Source: a virus. Taken from it: a DNA stretch of 64,000 nt. The notes below the pieces were generated by a model, which saw nothing but the letters and a program-made list of their open reading frames with translations, was not told the DNA's origin and did no database searches. Of this stretch, positions 1 to 8,881 are shown piece after piece; positions within the stretch are counted from its first letter, which is position 1, and each line of letters starts with the position of its first letter. The position numbers were made by a program, and so were the translations under genes. The stretch lies in the IMG/VR virus record IMGVR_UViG_3300034072_000758, positions 124,001-188,000 of that record. The stretch is one strand, 5' to 3'.

Positions 1-3000
1 AGGTCTTCCCGGCCTCTGGGATCAATCCCGTAGAGGTGGTTATGAATGGAGCTAATGCCGAAGGTGATCTGAATACAATATCGTTGTCCATATTCTCAAC
101 AACGTAAGAACTATTTGTGGTCAGAACGAGGTTAGCCGTGTTCCAATATGTTGTGGAGTTATTGTATACGCCGACGAAATACCACTGTGTATCCAATGGT
201 GTAAGCCCACGACTAGCATCAACGGAGTGGACCCAAACGGTGTCCCCAGCCGATATATGTGTCAGCGTTTGAATGTCTTCATACGAGAAAACGATGTTGT
301 TGACTTCGTTTGTTCGAACATATCCGCTGACCGGGAGATCGGTATCTCTCGGAGCGTAAGTCGTGCGAGTTTGGAAGACGTTCAGTGGATCGTCTGCGCG
401 TTCGACCCAACGTGTATCAACCGTCGTGTTGTCGTATATTTCAATCATGTCGTTTCCGATGGTATTACCCACCGAGAAATGAACGATCTCGGAATCACTA
501 GACATATCCGATTGTTGAATGAGGAACGATGCCGTTTTATTGCGGGCTACCCCGCCATATTGATCTATCTTGAAGGCCCATTCTTCACGGAAGGCAAGCT
601 CTCGGTTTTGATCCACATAATCGCTTCTCAGCAGTTTATCGAATGTTCCAACAGAACCCTTTTGCTGGATCATGCCCTGATAGAACTCGAACTGTTGAAT
701 TTCGTTGATGGCGAGGTTGCTCAAATAGTCGCGCTTGCTATAGCCGATATTATGACGAGCTTGTGTTGCGAATGTTGCGTTATTGTGGTCTTCGATGTCA
801 TACATGTTCAAGAAATCATCTGTTGATTTCATGAAGTTTGGCACGATTTCATTATTGGCGATTACGTAACCCGGAGCATCCAGACGCCCCGTCCAGTCCA
901 CCGAACGCTTACCCAAAATACGAATGCGAGGTTGTCTCAGATTGAACAGTGGGTTGTAAATCAAATTACCAAAGATAGTTTGATTACTGAACAAAATTGC
1001 GTGTTCGATTTCACGAACTTTAACTCGGATACCGTAGATGTCGCCATCGGTCGATTGGAATACAGTTTCGTCTTCACGTCTTGAAACAGCGACTTGTTCG
1101 GATGTCTTGGATACACCGGTATATCCGACAATGTTCTTTTTGCCGTTCACCGAAGTCATGACGCTGGATACGAGGCCGTGATCGGTCTTGTACTTCGCTT
1201 TATATGTTGATGGTGAGAAAAATATAGATTCGCCAGCTTCATATTCGACACTGGACCATTCCAAGAACTCTTTTACCGAGAGTTTCCAGTTGATTACGAG
1301 TTCATTTTCAACTTCATCAAACAACCATCCACGACTTTCAAGGTAACGCTCATAACCAAGGATAAAGTCGGTGACTTCTTGTGGTGTATAGAAAGTTGTA
1401 CCATATGGAATTTTAATAACTTCATCTTCGCCCTGACTGTAAACAAGAACACTTACGTTGTCGGATGCTGTAACCGTTCCAACTTCATCCCAGAATGCTG
1501 ATTCGAACACAGCCGAAGATAAATGGCTTCTCAGGGCCACATAAATCTTTCCGTTGTAAGAAATCTTGGTGTTGATCGCATAGTTGGTCGAAGCTCTCCA
1601 ATCATTATATGTGATTTCTTCCGAAGTCCCGGTTGTAATTTTATAACGAGGGCTTGTTATCATTGGTGGAATAATATTGAACCAAGGCTGGCTATCATCG
1701 TAACCGCTCATGGTCCAACCAGAACCATTCCAAGTGACAATGATCCCGCTATAGAAATCACTTTTTATTGGAGCCGATTGATACAAAACAAGGTTCACAT
1801 CGTCCGATGGGATGATGCCAAAATTGTCAGTTGTTGTGACCATATCAGAAACGGACGTGAACCCGCCCATCTTGTGACCGAGCATAACATTCAAACCGCG
1901 AACGGCATTACCAAAGATCGCCGGATCAGCACCAAGCGAAATAATATATTCACCGATGAATTGCTGAATACCACAGGCGTAAACCCGTTCACGATCCAAG
2001 AACTCTCCATGAACATAAAGTTCGGAGTTCTTTGGGCGATTTCCGGTTGTCAGGTTGATATATTGTCCATTATCGATCTTGCGGTTGTTGATTGTATCCC
2101 AGCCTTCTTCGATGAACTTTGCTGGCTTCAACAGGAAGCTTGCGATAGCTTGTGCGTAGGCATAAGCCGATGACAAACGCCACAAGTTTTCAACAGGGCT
2201 ACAATCACCATAAACCCATTCACTTGCGGCATCAGACATGATCGGAAGAACGATAACAATACGTGCTTCAACAGGATCGAGCAATGCGCCTTCTTCACTT
2301 ACTGGCAATATGTTTAGAATGTTAGGACGAGCATATCGCGCCGACAAGCCCGCGCGCTGCCCTTGGCGAATGCGACCTTCTTCAATGTCGGTCCACATCT
2401 TCGTGTTACCACGGGTGTATGGCGCAGCCCCATATTCAATATCCCACCAGACTGGCTTATCGGTGAAACCGAGCATTTCCCAAGGATGGGAATGCGGGCG
2501 GGTTGTATCGAAATATTTGAGATAAATCCCACGCCAGTTACCGGCCAATTGCGAACCATCAAACGCACCGCCATTAGTCATGTTCCATGTGAAATAATCG
2601 TCGGGATCGAACGAGTTGTTATCACGATAGTCGAGATTGTTTTCACTGGCCCACTTGTAGAAGCTGGATTCCATGACATTTAGGTATTCGTCTCTCGAAT
2701 ATTCCCCACCGATATAAACATGCTCCGTGATGTCAAAAACCGGGCGCTCAGTCAGCAGCGCCGGTTCAATTGCGTTATACAATTGATGTTCCAGTTCGAG
2801 AATAATATCATCGCGGAAATCGTTGAATGCGGGTGTGCGGCTTCCATCATGACCGATGATGAACTTGATTCCACCCATAGTGTCGTCAAAGAAGAAATCT
2901 GGCTTGCGCGTTATACCCACACCAATGCTGGCTGGTGTAATAGGGATATAGAACTGACCCCCACCCATCTTTGACAAAGAGAACGGGCTATCGGATGTTT

Positions 3001-5422
3001 TGTTCAGACGAATATTATACAGAACCTTCTCAACCCATGTTGCTGGTGGGTCGATTTCTGAAAGAGTTCCGTTTTCCAAGAAAGTTAAGATCGTTTGATT
3101 AAACTTGTTTTTGAAATATGTGTATTCGTGCTCAACAAAATTTATAGCTGCCACAACATCGAAACGAGAGTCACTGGCTACAAGCATAGTCTTCAACAGA
3201 GGGTTTCTGTGTTGAATGATGTAGTCACCATATCCGAAATACTTTTCAGTATCGCGGTAGTTGTTGATGCTATATGCGCTTCCGGCGAAGTTCGACTGTC
3301 CGGTCATGATCGAATTGAAATGATCGAACCACTTGTTTTTGTCGATAAATTCAACTTCTTCGTTATTTGGGTTAGCTTGTAGGTTCAGGGGTGTTGAGTA
3401 AACGCCATTAGCAATCTTTGTCTGGGAACTGAAATCCGGGTTCAAAAACCAATTATTCGAAAACTCATTTGTATTCCAGATGCGGTGATAGTAATAACCA
3501 ACGATCTCTTCGTTCTCAGCATATGTCACGCGATCCGTCATCGAATAGACTTGGAAAATATGTTTGTCGTATTCATTTAATACGGTCGGGAAACCAAGAA
3601 CGGAATCAGCCACACCATTCCCAATCTCATATCCGAATAGTTTGTTCCCGGCGAACGAAGATGTTGGATAAGTTAGTTCATCATCCAACTTGTTTTTGTT
3701 CGAATCATAGAGTTGGAACAGTGGCGGCACACCCGAATTATAAGCTTGGGCCAAGACCCATTGTGTTCCGGTGAAGCGGTATTCGTTGTAGTGATGGAAG
3801 TCCGAATAAACTTGTGGAATAGCTACACCATTGGCGTCACGCACTCCATTTCCCGGTACGAGACGAACGATGTCACCCAATTGTGGAGCGCCTTCGGAAA
3901 TCAGTTCAATAACCGCTGCGTTACCCCCCGTAGGCAATTCGATTTCTTCGTTGGATACGACACGATAGATACGTTGGTTCAAACCAACTTCAACGGTCGA
4001 GTTGGACTGAACGACCAAAAGGCGATCATTCGGTTGAAGAACATATGAGTCGGTTGTGCCGGGATTGACCACGATACTACCAACATATTCACCATTTATT
4101 TCCCCGAAGAACTTACCATTGATGTGTGACAGAGTAACTTGTTCTTCGTCCCATACGTTGTTGTCATATGGGTACAAATCCCAATGGTCAATAACATCGA
4201 GATCATCCGTGAGCATGATTGCTTGAACGTCTGGTAGACGATTTGTACCATAATCATAGAGTTCTATATTCGGAAGGAACTCGATAATAGGACGCACGGC
4301 TTTCTTGGCATTTAGATCAAGGTCGGACCACTTCAAAGAATTTTGGTGTATCCATAGGTTTTTGAGAGACCAAGCATTGCGATCCAGAGAGCGTCTGTCG
4401 TTCAAAACATAAACGGGTGTCTCTGAACCAGCATCTTGTGTGTGATCATCTGTAAAAACAATCGATGTCCCAACTCCGTCAACGATGAACACCTTACCCA
4501 AGGATACCCCATCATTCAGACGAAGGCGCATACCCGAAGTGATCTCAACTTGGTCGATTTCTTTCCAGTATTCGGGGTTGAATGTATCGGTCGCTGTATG
4601 TTGTGTGATACAGAGATAATTGCGGGTTCCATAGTAAACGACTTCCCCAACGTTGTAGACGCGGCTTGAACGCACGTAGGACGCCCCAGAGAAGCCGTAA
4701 GAGTAGGCTTCCCAATATTGGAATGGGTGGAGTGCTTCGGCGGTCTTACCCTCGTATACGGCTTTTAAATCGCCATAACGGATGACTTCAATAATCGACC
4801 CAGCAGCCGGGGTAGCGATCTGTGCCTGACCGTTCACGATGTCGGCGGTGACTTCTTCACCGTTGACCAAAACGGACGGATGCTCGTCATCACCACCAAA
4901 GCCTAGAATGACCGATGGGAGTGTGAAGCGATTTTGAACGCCATCGCCGGTATAAACGTTTCTCGGCGCTTTCAAATTCAGCAGGGTCTTTTCATATTCG
5001 TCATCTGTCAAGCCACCCATCCAAATGTATTGGTTCGGGTTATTGATAGCATCCAGATTGATCGGCGGTGACCAAGAGTAATAATCCCCGGAAAAGAGGC
5101 GCGAATGATCTTCGACGTTTCCGCCCATGCTGTCGAGATAGTTGATCAGATCATCGTAGAACAGGGTATAGGCGACGTTACCATTCACCTTGCTGATCAT
5201 GGTTGGTTCGAGTTGATAATACTCGCGCTTGATGTCCTTCTCAGGAATGTAAAAGTCTTTTGTTGAGTCGAAATACGATGGCTTCTGTCCGATATAACCG
5301 GTCAAGGTTTCAGACGCACCACTTTGAAAGAGGTGATCGACCGTTGCGGAGAAGAAGTTCTTAAGAGTTTCGGTCTGATTGACAACCGGAAGGCTCTCAA
5401 CGAAAAAACGTTTCTTTGTCAT
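1..5422 (-). CDS. Giant tail/baseplate-associated virion structural protein (C-terminus outside window)
   Basis: One uninterrupted frame of about 1,807 codons runs leftward from the ATG at 5420-5422 and is still open at base 1, so the C-terminus is missing. The product begins MTKKRFFVESLPVVNQTE and is rich in Asn, Asp, Tyr and short beta-prone stretches. I see no signal peptide, membrane segment or enzyme motif. Very large proteins with a similar start lie near baseplate genes of T4-like phages; that resemblance is from memory, not a search. It shares strand and the TAAATA-N5-ATG start signal with the baseplate genes at 19468-27310, which supports late expression as a virion part. No Shine-Dalgarno sequence precedes the ATG. 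Confidence 0.7.
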   Translation of the reverse strand, partial: MTKKRFFVESLPVVNQTETLKNFFSATVDHLFQSGASETLTGYIGQKPSYFDSTKDFYIPEKDIKREYYQLEPTMISKVNGNVAYTLFYDDLINYLDSMGGNVEDHSRLFSGDYYSWSPPINLDAINNPNQYIWMGGLTDDEYEKTLLNLKAPRNVYTGDGVQNRFTLPSVILGFGGDDEHPSVLVNGEEVTADIVNGQAQIATPAAGSIIEVIRYGDLKAVYEGKTAEALHPFQYWEAYSYGFSGASYVRSSRVYNVGEVVYYGTRNYLCITQHTATDTFNPEYWKEIDQVEITSGMRLRLNDGVSLGKVFIVDGVGTSIVFTDDHTQDAGSETPVYVLNDRRSLDRNAWSLKNLWIHQNSLKWSDLDLNAKKAVRPIIEFLPNIELYDYGTNRLPDVQAIMLTDDLDVIDHWDLYPYDNNVWDEEQVTLSHINGKFFGEINGEYVGSIVVNPGTTDSYVLQPNDRLLVVQSNSTVEVGLNQRIYRVVSNEEIELPTGGNAAVIELISEGAPQLGDIVRLVPGNGVRDANGVAIPQVYSDFHHYNEYRFTGTQWVLAQAYNSGVPPLFQLYDSNKNKLDDELTYPTSSFAGNKLFGYEIGNGVADSVLGFPTVLNEYDKHIFQVYSMTDRVTYAENEEIVGYYYHRIWNTNEFSNNWFLNPDFSSQTKIANGVYSTPLNLQANPNNEEVEFIDKNKWFDHFNSIMTGQSNFAGSAYSINNYRDTEKYFGYGDYIIQHRNPLLKTMLVASDSRFDVVAAINFVEHEYTYFKNKFNQTILTFLENGTLSEIDPPATWVEKVLYNIRLNKTSDSPFSLSKMGGGQFYIPITPASIGVGITRKPDFFFDDTMGGIKFIIGHDGSRTPAFNDFRDDIILELEHQLYNAIEPALLTERPVFDITEHVYIGGEYSRDEYLNVMESSFYKWASENNLDYRDNNSFDPDDYFTWNMTNGGAFDGSQLAGNWRGIYLKYFDTTRPHSHPWEMLGFTDKPVWWDIEYGAAPYTRGNTKMWTDIEEGRIRQGQRAGLSARYARPNILNILPVSEEGALLDPVEARIVIVLPIMSDAASEWVYGDCSPVENLWRLSSAYAYAQAIASFLLKPAKFIEEGWDTINNRKIDNGQYINLTTGNRPKNSELYVHGEFLDRERVYACGIQQFIGEYIISLGADPAIFGNAVRGLNVMLGHKMGGFTSVSDMVTTTDNFGIIPSDDVNLVLYQSAPIKSDFYSGIIVTWNGSGWTMSGYDDSQPWFNIIPPMITSPRYKITTGTSEEITYNDWRASTNYAINTKISYNGKIYVALRSHLSSAVFESAFWDEVGTVTASDNVSVLVYSQGEDEVIKIPYGTTFYTPQEVTDFILGYERYLESRGWLFDEVENELVINWKLSVKEFLEWSSVEYEAGESIFFSPSTYKAKYKTDHGLVSSVMTSVNGKKNIVGYTGVSKTSEQVAVSRREDETVFQSTDGDIYGIRVKVREIEHAILFSNQTIFGNLIYNPLFNLRQPRIRILGKRSVDWTGRLDAPGYVIANNEIVPNFMKSTDDFLNMYDIEDHNNATFATQARHNIGYSKRDYLSNLAINEIQQFEFYQGMIQQKGSVGTFDKLLRSDYVDQNRELAFREEWAFKIDQYGGVARNKTASFLIQQSDMSSDSEIVHFSVGNTIGNDMIEIYDNTTVDTRWVERADDPLNVFQTRTTYAPRDTDLPVSGYVRTNEVNNIVFSYEDIQTLTHISAGDTVWVHSVDASRGLTPLDTQWYFVGVYNNSTTYWNTANLVLTTNSSYVVENMDNDIVFRSPSALAPFITTSTGLIPEAGKT

Positions 5423-5427
5423 AAGTG

Positions 5428-5435
5428 TATTTAAG
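5428..5435 (-). promoter_or_regulatory. T4-type late promoter element (CTTAAATA), leaderless spacing
   Basis: On the minus strand CTTAAATA ends exactly five bases before the ATG of the giant structural gene. With the T4 late geometry (element at about -13 to -6) transcription would begin at the A of the start codon. Confidence 0.55.
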
Positions 5436-5551
5436 GACTCTATAAAGTGCGTATATTATATTTATCCCCGTGAAAAACAGCATATTTAAAGTAAAAATTG
5501 ACCTCAATATTTTTATTATGCTATCGTCAATAGTAGATAAGGATTATACCG

Positions 5552-5758
5552 ATGGAATTAATTACTACAAATCTTCACATTATTGCCAGCGCAATATTGC
5601 TGTTGTTTTCGGCACTCAATGTTTTCTTTTATTATCGCAAGAAAACATCACTGAACCTTCAAGTTGCCGCATGGTTGTTCTTCGCAGCCATCATAGCATT
5701 CTATATTTTACAAGGGACGTTTACCTTCACCCTCTCGTTTGGAACAGGTGCCATCTAA
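5552..5758 (+). CDS. Small two-helix membrane protein
   Basis: This 68-residue product has two hydrophobic segments, about residues 7-27 and 38-60, separated by a short basic loop (YYRKK). The ATG follows a purine-rich AAGGA stretch. It stands 46 bases upstream of the Smr-domain gene on the same strand and is divergent from the giant structural gene. I recognise no family; the function is unknown. Confidence 0.6.
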   Translation: MELITTNLHIIASAILLLFSALNVFFYYRKKTSLNLQVAAWLFFAAIIAFYILQGTFTFTLSFGTGAI

Positions 5759-5803
5759 AAATATAGATAAATATCTATAGATAAATTTTTCGGAGTGAAG
5801 GCT

Positions 5804-6148
5804 ATGACCGAAGAAGATAAAATCGTCTGGAATGAATTTGTTCAAAATATGAACAAATATGCTCCAACTGTTTCGTATTTCCCACCAGTTAAGCGCGCTT
5901 ATCGTTTGGACCTTCATGGTATGACGGTCGATAGCGCTCACAAGACTACTATCGACTTCATTGAAAAGTCTAAGGTGTCTGGTTTAAAGCATATCACGAT
6001 TGTGACCGGCCTCAGCGGAAACATCAAGAAAGAGTTTCCGTACTGGCTGGAACGCAATCCACATATTGCTAAGATCGAGCAAAAAAGCGGTGGTGGAGCC
6101 TACAAGCTTTATCTGAAAAAGAATCAGGCTAACAGCAGTAGAAGATAG
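5804..6148 (+). CDS. Small Smr-domain protein
   Basis: This 114-residue protein contains a stand-alone Smr (MutS2 C-terminal-like) domain. The LDLHGMT motif near residues 36-42 is followed by a helix (SAHKTTIDFI), ITIVTGLSG near residues 60-70, and a late GGGAYKLYL strand. Smr domains bind or nick nucleic acid; the DLHG motif and the TGxG-like turn are the usual signature, here with TGLSG in place of TGKG. The ATG at 5804 has GGAG eight bases upstream, so it is preferred over the GTG at 5795. A GATAAATA element lies about 30 bases upstream. The 3' end overlaps the convergent gene by 25 bases. Confidence 0.8.
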   Translation: MTEEDKIVWNEFVQNMNKYAPTVSYFPPVKRAYRLDLHGMTVDSAHKTTIDFIEKSKVSGLKHITIVTGLSGNIKKEFPYWLERNPHIAKIEQKSGGGAYKLYLKKNQANSSRR

Positions 6149-6462
6149 ATCGCATCTTCGGCTTGCTGTTTATGAAATAACCGATACCAACCTTGGATAA
6201 TATCGGCCCCTTCTCGGCGTCTATACTCAGGCCGAATGTGATATTTGAAATACAAAGTTTCACCTTCGACAGTAATAAGTATATCGCCGCTTTGATATGT
6301 TTCACTTCTGACTTTAAATGACATACCATTTATCTCAGTGTTCCATATACTTACGGACCCACTGTTATAAGACACGCTGTAAATAGGACACATCTTTTGG
6401 CTATTCAAAAAGATTGAATAGTGAGGGACGTTCCTTTCAACAATAGGCCGCTTAAGAAGCAT
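6124..6462 (-). CDS. FW/LxL-family small protein
   Basis: A 112-residue protein with a beta-rich middle (SVSIWNTEINGMSF, DILITVEGETLYFKYHI) and the family tail AEDAIYLLLLLA running into the stop. The family is defined in the summary and its function is unknown. AAGG lies six bases upstream of the ATG. It is the leftmost clear member of the family in the window and overlaps the convergent Smr gene. Confidence 0.65.
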   Translation of the reverse strand: MLLKRPIVERNVPHYSIFLNSQKMCPIYSVSYNSGSVSIWNTEINGMSFKVRSETYQSGDILITVEGETLYFKYHIRPEYRRREGADIIQGWYRLFHKQQAEDAIYLLLLLA

Positions 6463-6466
6463 AACC

Positions 6467-6931
6467 TTACCAGTAGTGATTGAACAGATAGAACTTGAAG
6501 TTGCCGCGCTTCAAGATTTCGGGATAGTCCGCGAATATCTCGTTGATCTTTTCCCAGATGCCTTCGGGATCGGGGAGACTTTTCGGATCAAGATGTACGG
6601 GATCGTCAGTGTCATTGATGACTTTGAGCCATCCGAGATAGTAATCATCTTCGCCATAATTACTCAAGACGCCTTCCCAGCCGTTCGGAAGTTTGATCCC
6701 ATTTAGCTCGCCATCTTCGTGGACGAACTCGCCAAACAAGTTGCGAAATTCATCCCACCGAGGACGAGACGCAGTTTGTGTAACTGCGACCTTCTTACCG
6801 CAATGTGGACAGAACTTAGCAGTCTCGTCTTTTTCGCATTCGCAGGATTTGACGGAAATGATTTCCTTCGGGAAAGAGCCGATTCCGAACTTGAGTGCGA
6901 AACCAGCATGAACGTATCTCGAAGTACCCAT
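6467..6931 (-). CDS. Zinc-ribbon-containing hypothetical protein
   Basis: A 154-residue protein. Residues about 30-47 hold four cysteines in the pattern CxC...CPHCGKK, a short zinc-ribbon-like knuckle. The rest is acidic and Trp/Tyr-rich (GEDDYYLGWLKVIND, then a C-terminal KFYLFNHYW). AGGA precedes the ATG by six bases. The zinc site is inferred from cysteine spacing only; no family is recognised. Confidence 0.6.
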   Translation of the reverse strand: MGTSRYVHAGFALKFGIGSFPKEIISVKSCECEKDETAKFCPHCGKKVAVTQTASRPRWDEFRNLFGEFVHEDGELNGIKLPNGWEGVLSNYGEDDYYLGWLKVINDTDDPVHLDPKSLPDPEGIWEKINEIFADYPEILKRGNFKFYLFNHYW

Positions 6932-6973
6932 TGTTTATCCTTTGTGCTTTCGAAGCACCATACAACAAATGGC

Positions 6974-7294
6974 TTATACCGCAAGCATCAATTTGATTAG
7001 CACTTCATCTGGATCAACATTATCCGGCGTCGTTACGATCACCTTATGTAAATATCTCAGTCTGATAGGATCGGCATTAGGGATGTATGGGTCAGAATCT
7101 CGAACGCCACGAAAAGTAAATCTAAGTTCAATACCATCGCCCTTGATAAAAATATCCCCGCCGCGCGCCATACCGGTTCTAAATTTATATTCAGTGATTT
7201 CAAAATAGTCTGGTTGCTTCCACAATTCATTGAGCTTGTAAGCAAAATTATACAATTCATCATTATGGCCGTTGGTTTCATATTCTTTGATCAT
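6974..7294 (-). CDS. FW/LxL-family small protein
   Basis: A 106-residue member with an N-terminal helix (LYNFAYKLNELW), a central FEITEYKF/IELRFTFRG beta region and the tail DPDEVLIKLMLAV. The start overlaps the stop of the upstream gene by four bases (ATGA), so translation is probably coupled. Its DPDEVLIKL tail is closest to those of the members at 60878 and 61721. Confidence 0.65.
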   Translation of the reverse strand: MIKEYETNGHNDELYNFAYKLNELWKQPDYFEITEYKFRTGMARGGDIFIKGDGIELRFTFRGVRDSDPYIPNADPIRLRYLHKVIVTTPDNVDPDEVLIKLMLAV

Positions 7295-8037
7295 CGGGTT
7301 TCAAATCGCAAACGCAGATAGGTTTGAACTTCATCGTCCTCGGCGACATGAGCACAAAACATGAGGGCGATGGGGTGAGAAATATCGCGGTAAATACGAG
7401 ACACGACATCATTTGTTATGAACTTGCGGTTCACATGAATAATTAAGTTGGGATCGATGTCAATGATATACCCCAGCATATTTTCTGGGACCACATCGAA
7501 ACAGTGCGCTCGACCTTTGTTTAATAAAAATTTGATTGTTCTTTTCCAAAATCGATCTGGAAAAACTAAACCACGTTTACTCGCCTCATATATGTAACTC
7601 CAAGCGTCATTCTTGACTATCATGTAATACATTAAAGCGGGAGTAATTTTATCCTTCATATTATCAAAGAAAAAAACATCGTCTTCTCGGAAATTATAAT
7701 CCTTCATTCTATCAATACAGGCCAGCAGCGCAGCACGACATGGATTTTTTATGTATTCTATCGCATAACCATTGTATGAATTTTCAATTGCTATCAATTG
7801 TAATTCGGGAGACGGGTCTTCAACATAAGCGATAAATTTAGGCGAGACTTCACCAACCAATTTTTTGATTAATTCATAATCGGTTGTTTTCGATAATCGC
7901 TCAAGAACAATACGCTCATATTCAAATCGCCAATTGCCATCATACTTATCTTGGTTTCTCCCAAGATAGTCCTCTGTTTCTTTGATGATTTTAACAACTT
8001 GTGCTGGCTCAAGCCCATCGAAATCTATGCGAAACAT
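7291..8037 (-). CDS. Helical-repeat protein, DUF4116-like
   Basis: A 248-residue, largely helical protein. Around residues 80-105 it has a repeat-like stretch (SPELQLIAIENSYNGYAIEYIKNP) that looks like the repeating unit of DUF4116 proteins common in large phages. Later helices (MYYMIVKNDAWSYIYEASKRG) could be degenerate repeats. The family match is from memory of the motif. It overlaps both neighbours by one to four bases within a minus-strand operon 8222-6974. Confidence 0.55.
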   Translation of the reverse strand: MFRIDFDGLEPAQVVKIIKETEDYLGRNQDKYDGNWRFEYERIVLERLSKTTDYELIKKLVGEVSPKFIAYVEDPSPELQLIAIENSYNGYAIEYIKNPCRAALLACIDRMKDYNFREDDVFFFDNMKDKITPALMYYMIVKNDAWSYIYEASKRGLVFPDRFWKRTIKFLLNKGRAHCFDVVPENMLGYIIDIDPNLIIHVNRKFITNDVVSRIYRDISHPIALMFCAHVAEDDEVQTYLRLRFETR

Positions 8038-8222
8038 TAACGTACTCGACGGTTATTCATGTGAAGCAACCGAAGTACCAAAATTATCAGCATTGCGAAC
8101 AGATTGAATGGTGGCGGAAATAACAAGTACACGACCACAAATGGACCAAAGAATGTCAGGAAGCGCCAAGGCTCTTTTAGCCGGTCATACTTATCTAAAA
8201 GCTTGAAAACAGGCTCTAACAT
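8037..8222 (-). CDS. Small membrane protein
   Basis: A 61-residue protein with a proline-containing hydrophobic region (residues about 22-53; FFGPFVVVYLLFPPPFNLFAM) and a basic C-terminus (NNRRVR), suggesting an integral inner-membrane protein. AGGTG precedes the ATG. The stop overlaps the start of the next gene by one base. Function unknown. Confidence 0.55.
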   Translation of the reverse strand: MLEPVFKLLDKYDRLKEPWRFLTFFGPFVVVYLLFPPPFNLFAMLIILVLRLLHMNNRRVR

Positions 8223-8232
8223 GCTGTCACAC

Positions 8233-8451
8233 CTATAAATGAGAGAAGATATAAATCAACCCTAAGATAGCTCCGCCACATACTAAAAACAGAGCACCAC
8301 ATGCGAATAGTATTACGAAACCCACTACAACACCGGAAACAAGATCACCGCCGCCGGAACTTGATTCAAAACCATTATAGTTAGAGCGATAGCTTCTTCT
8401 TGTATCAACCTTAATTTCAAAAAAAGGCCGTTTACTTGAATCTGGCATCAT
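8233..8451 (-). CDS. Small single-pass membrane protein
   Basis: A 72-residue protein beginning at the ATG at 8451, which has AGGGAAT upstream. A longer GTG-initiated reading would start inside the tRNA gene and is unlikely. Residues 1-40 are polar with a Ser/Gly-rich linker; a long Gly/Ala/Val-rich membrane helix (about residues 40-70) follows. It lies directly downstream of the tRNA on the same strand. Confidence 0.55.
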   Translation of the reverse strand: MMPDSSKRPFFEIKVDTRRSYRSNYNGFESSSGGGDLVSGVVVGFVILFACGALFLVCGGAILGLIYIFSHL

Positions 8452-8471
8452 CTTATTCCCTATGATAGTTG

Positions 8472-8545
8472 TGACCACGGCAGGATTCGAACCTGCGACC
8501 GTCCGCTTAGAAGGCGGATGCTCTATCCATCTGAGCTACGTAGCC
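8472..8545 (-). tRNA. tRNA-Arg (anticodon UCU)
   Basis: On the minus strand GGCTACG at the 5' end pairs with CGTGGTC at the 3' end (two G-U pairs). The anticodon stem TCCGC/GCGGA closes a seven-base loop CTTCTAA, giving anticodon UCU (Arg, AGA). The T arm GCAGG-TTCGAAT-CCTGC is canonical. CCA is not encoded. It is the only tRNA I see in the window and lies upstream of small membrane-protein genes on the same strand. Confidence 0.93.
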
Positions 8546-8596
8546 ATAAGGCAACTATATGCATTGCGGTTATGATCTGTCAATTTATTTTGACAA

Positions 8597-8624
8597 TTGA
8601 CATTATGTTTATTGGTGATAATGT
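8597..8624 (+). promoter_or_regulatory. Sigma70-like promoter TTGACA-N16-TAATGT
   Basis: A consensus -35 (8597-8602) and TAATGT (8619-8624) are separated by 16 bases, about 30 bases upstream of the ATG at 8655. A second TTGACA overlaps at 8590. Confidence 0.6.
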
Positions 8625-8654
8625 ATAAGCAGAGCAATTAATAGGAGATATTTT

Positions 8655-8879
8655 ATGATTTGGATTATATTCCCACTGATGGTTCAGCTTATGATGGTCT
8701 TCGTCGGTATTCCGTGGTTGATCGCGCTGGCTGCTATGTGGAATAATGAAGAGGCATACAAGTATTTCATCGGTTTGTGGAAATTATACGTGTGGATGGC
8801 TTTGGTGACATCGCCGATTCTTATTTCGCACGTTTACTACTTCGGCTTCGCCATCGGCGGAGAAGTTATTAGGGGTTAA
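8655..8879 (+). CDS. Small membrane protein
   Basis: A 74-residue protein with three hydrophobic stretches (about residues 2-27, 38-56 and 56-70). TAGGAGA lies upstream of the ATG and a sigma70-like promoter precedes it. The next gene starts three bases after its stop, so the two are probably co-transcribed. No family recognised. Confidence 0.6.
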   Translation: MIWIIFPLMVQLMMVFVGIPWLIALAAMWNNEEAYKYFIGLWKLYVWMALVTSPILISHVYYFGFAIGGEVIRG

Positions 8880-8881
8880 TC

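Noticed and set aside
227-4669. Several plus-strand open frames of 77-216 codons inside 1-5422
   Set aside because: All lie opposite one continuous minus-strand frame of 1,807 codons, lack ribosome sites and give atypical Cys/Ile/Val-rich proteins; they are shadows of the giant structural gene.
5764-5777. TAGATA-AA-TATCTA inverted repeat upstream of the Smr gene
   Set aside because: Only six bases per arm and AT-rich; expected by chance, though it overlaps a GATAAATA late-like element.
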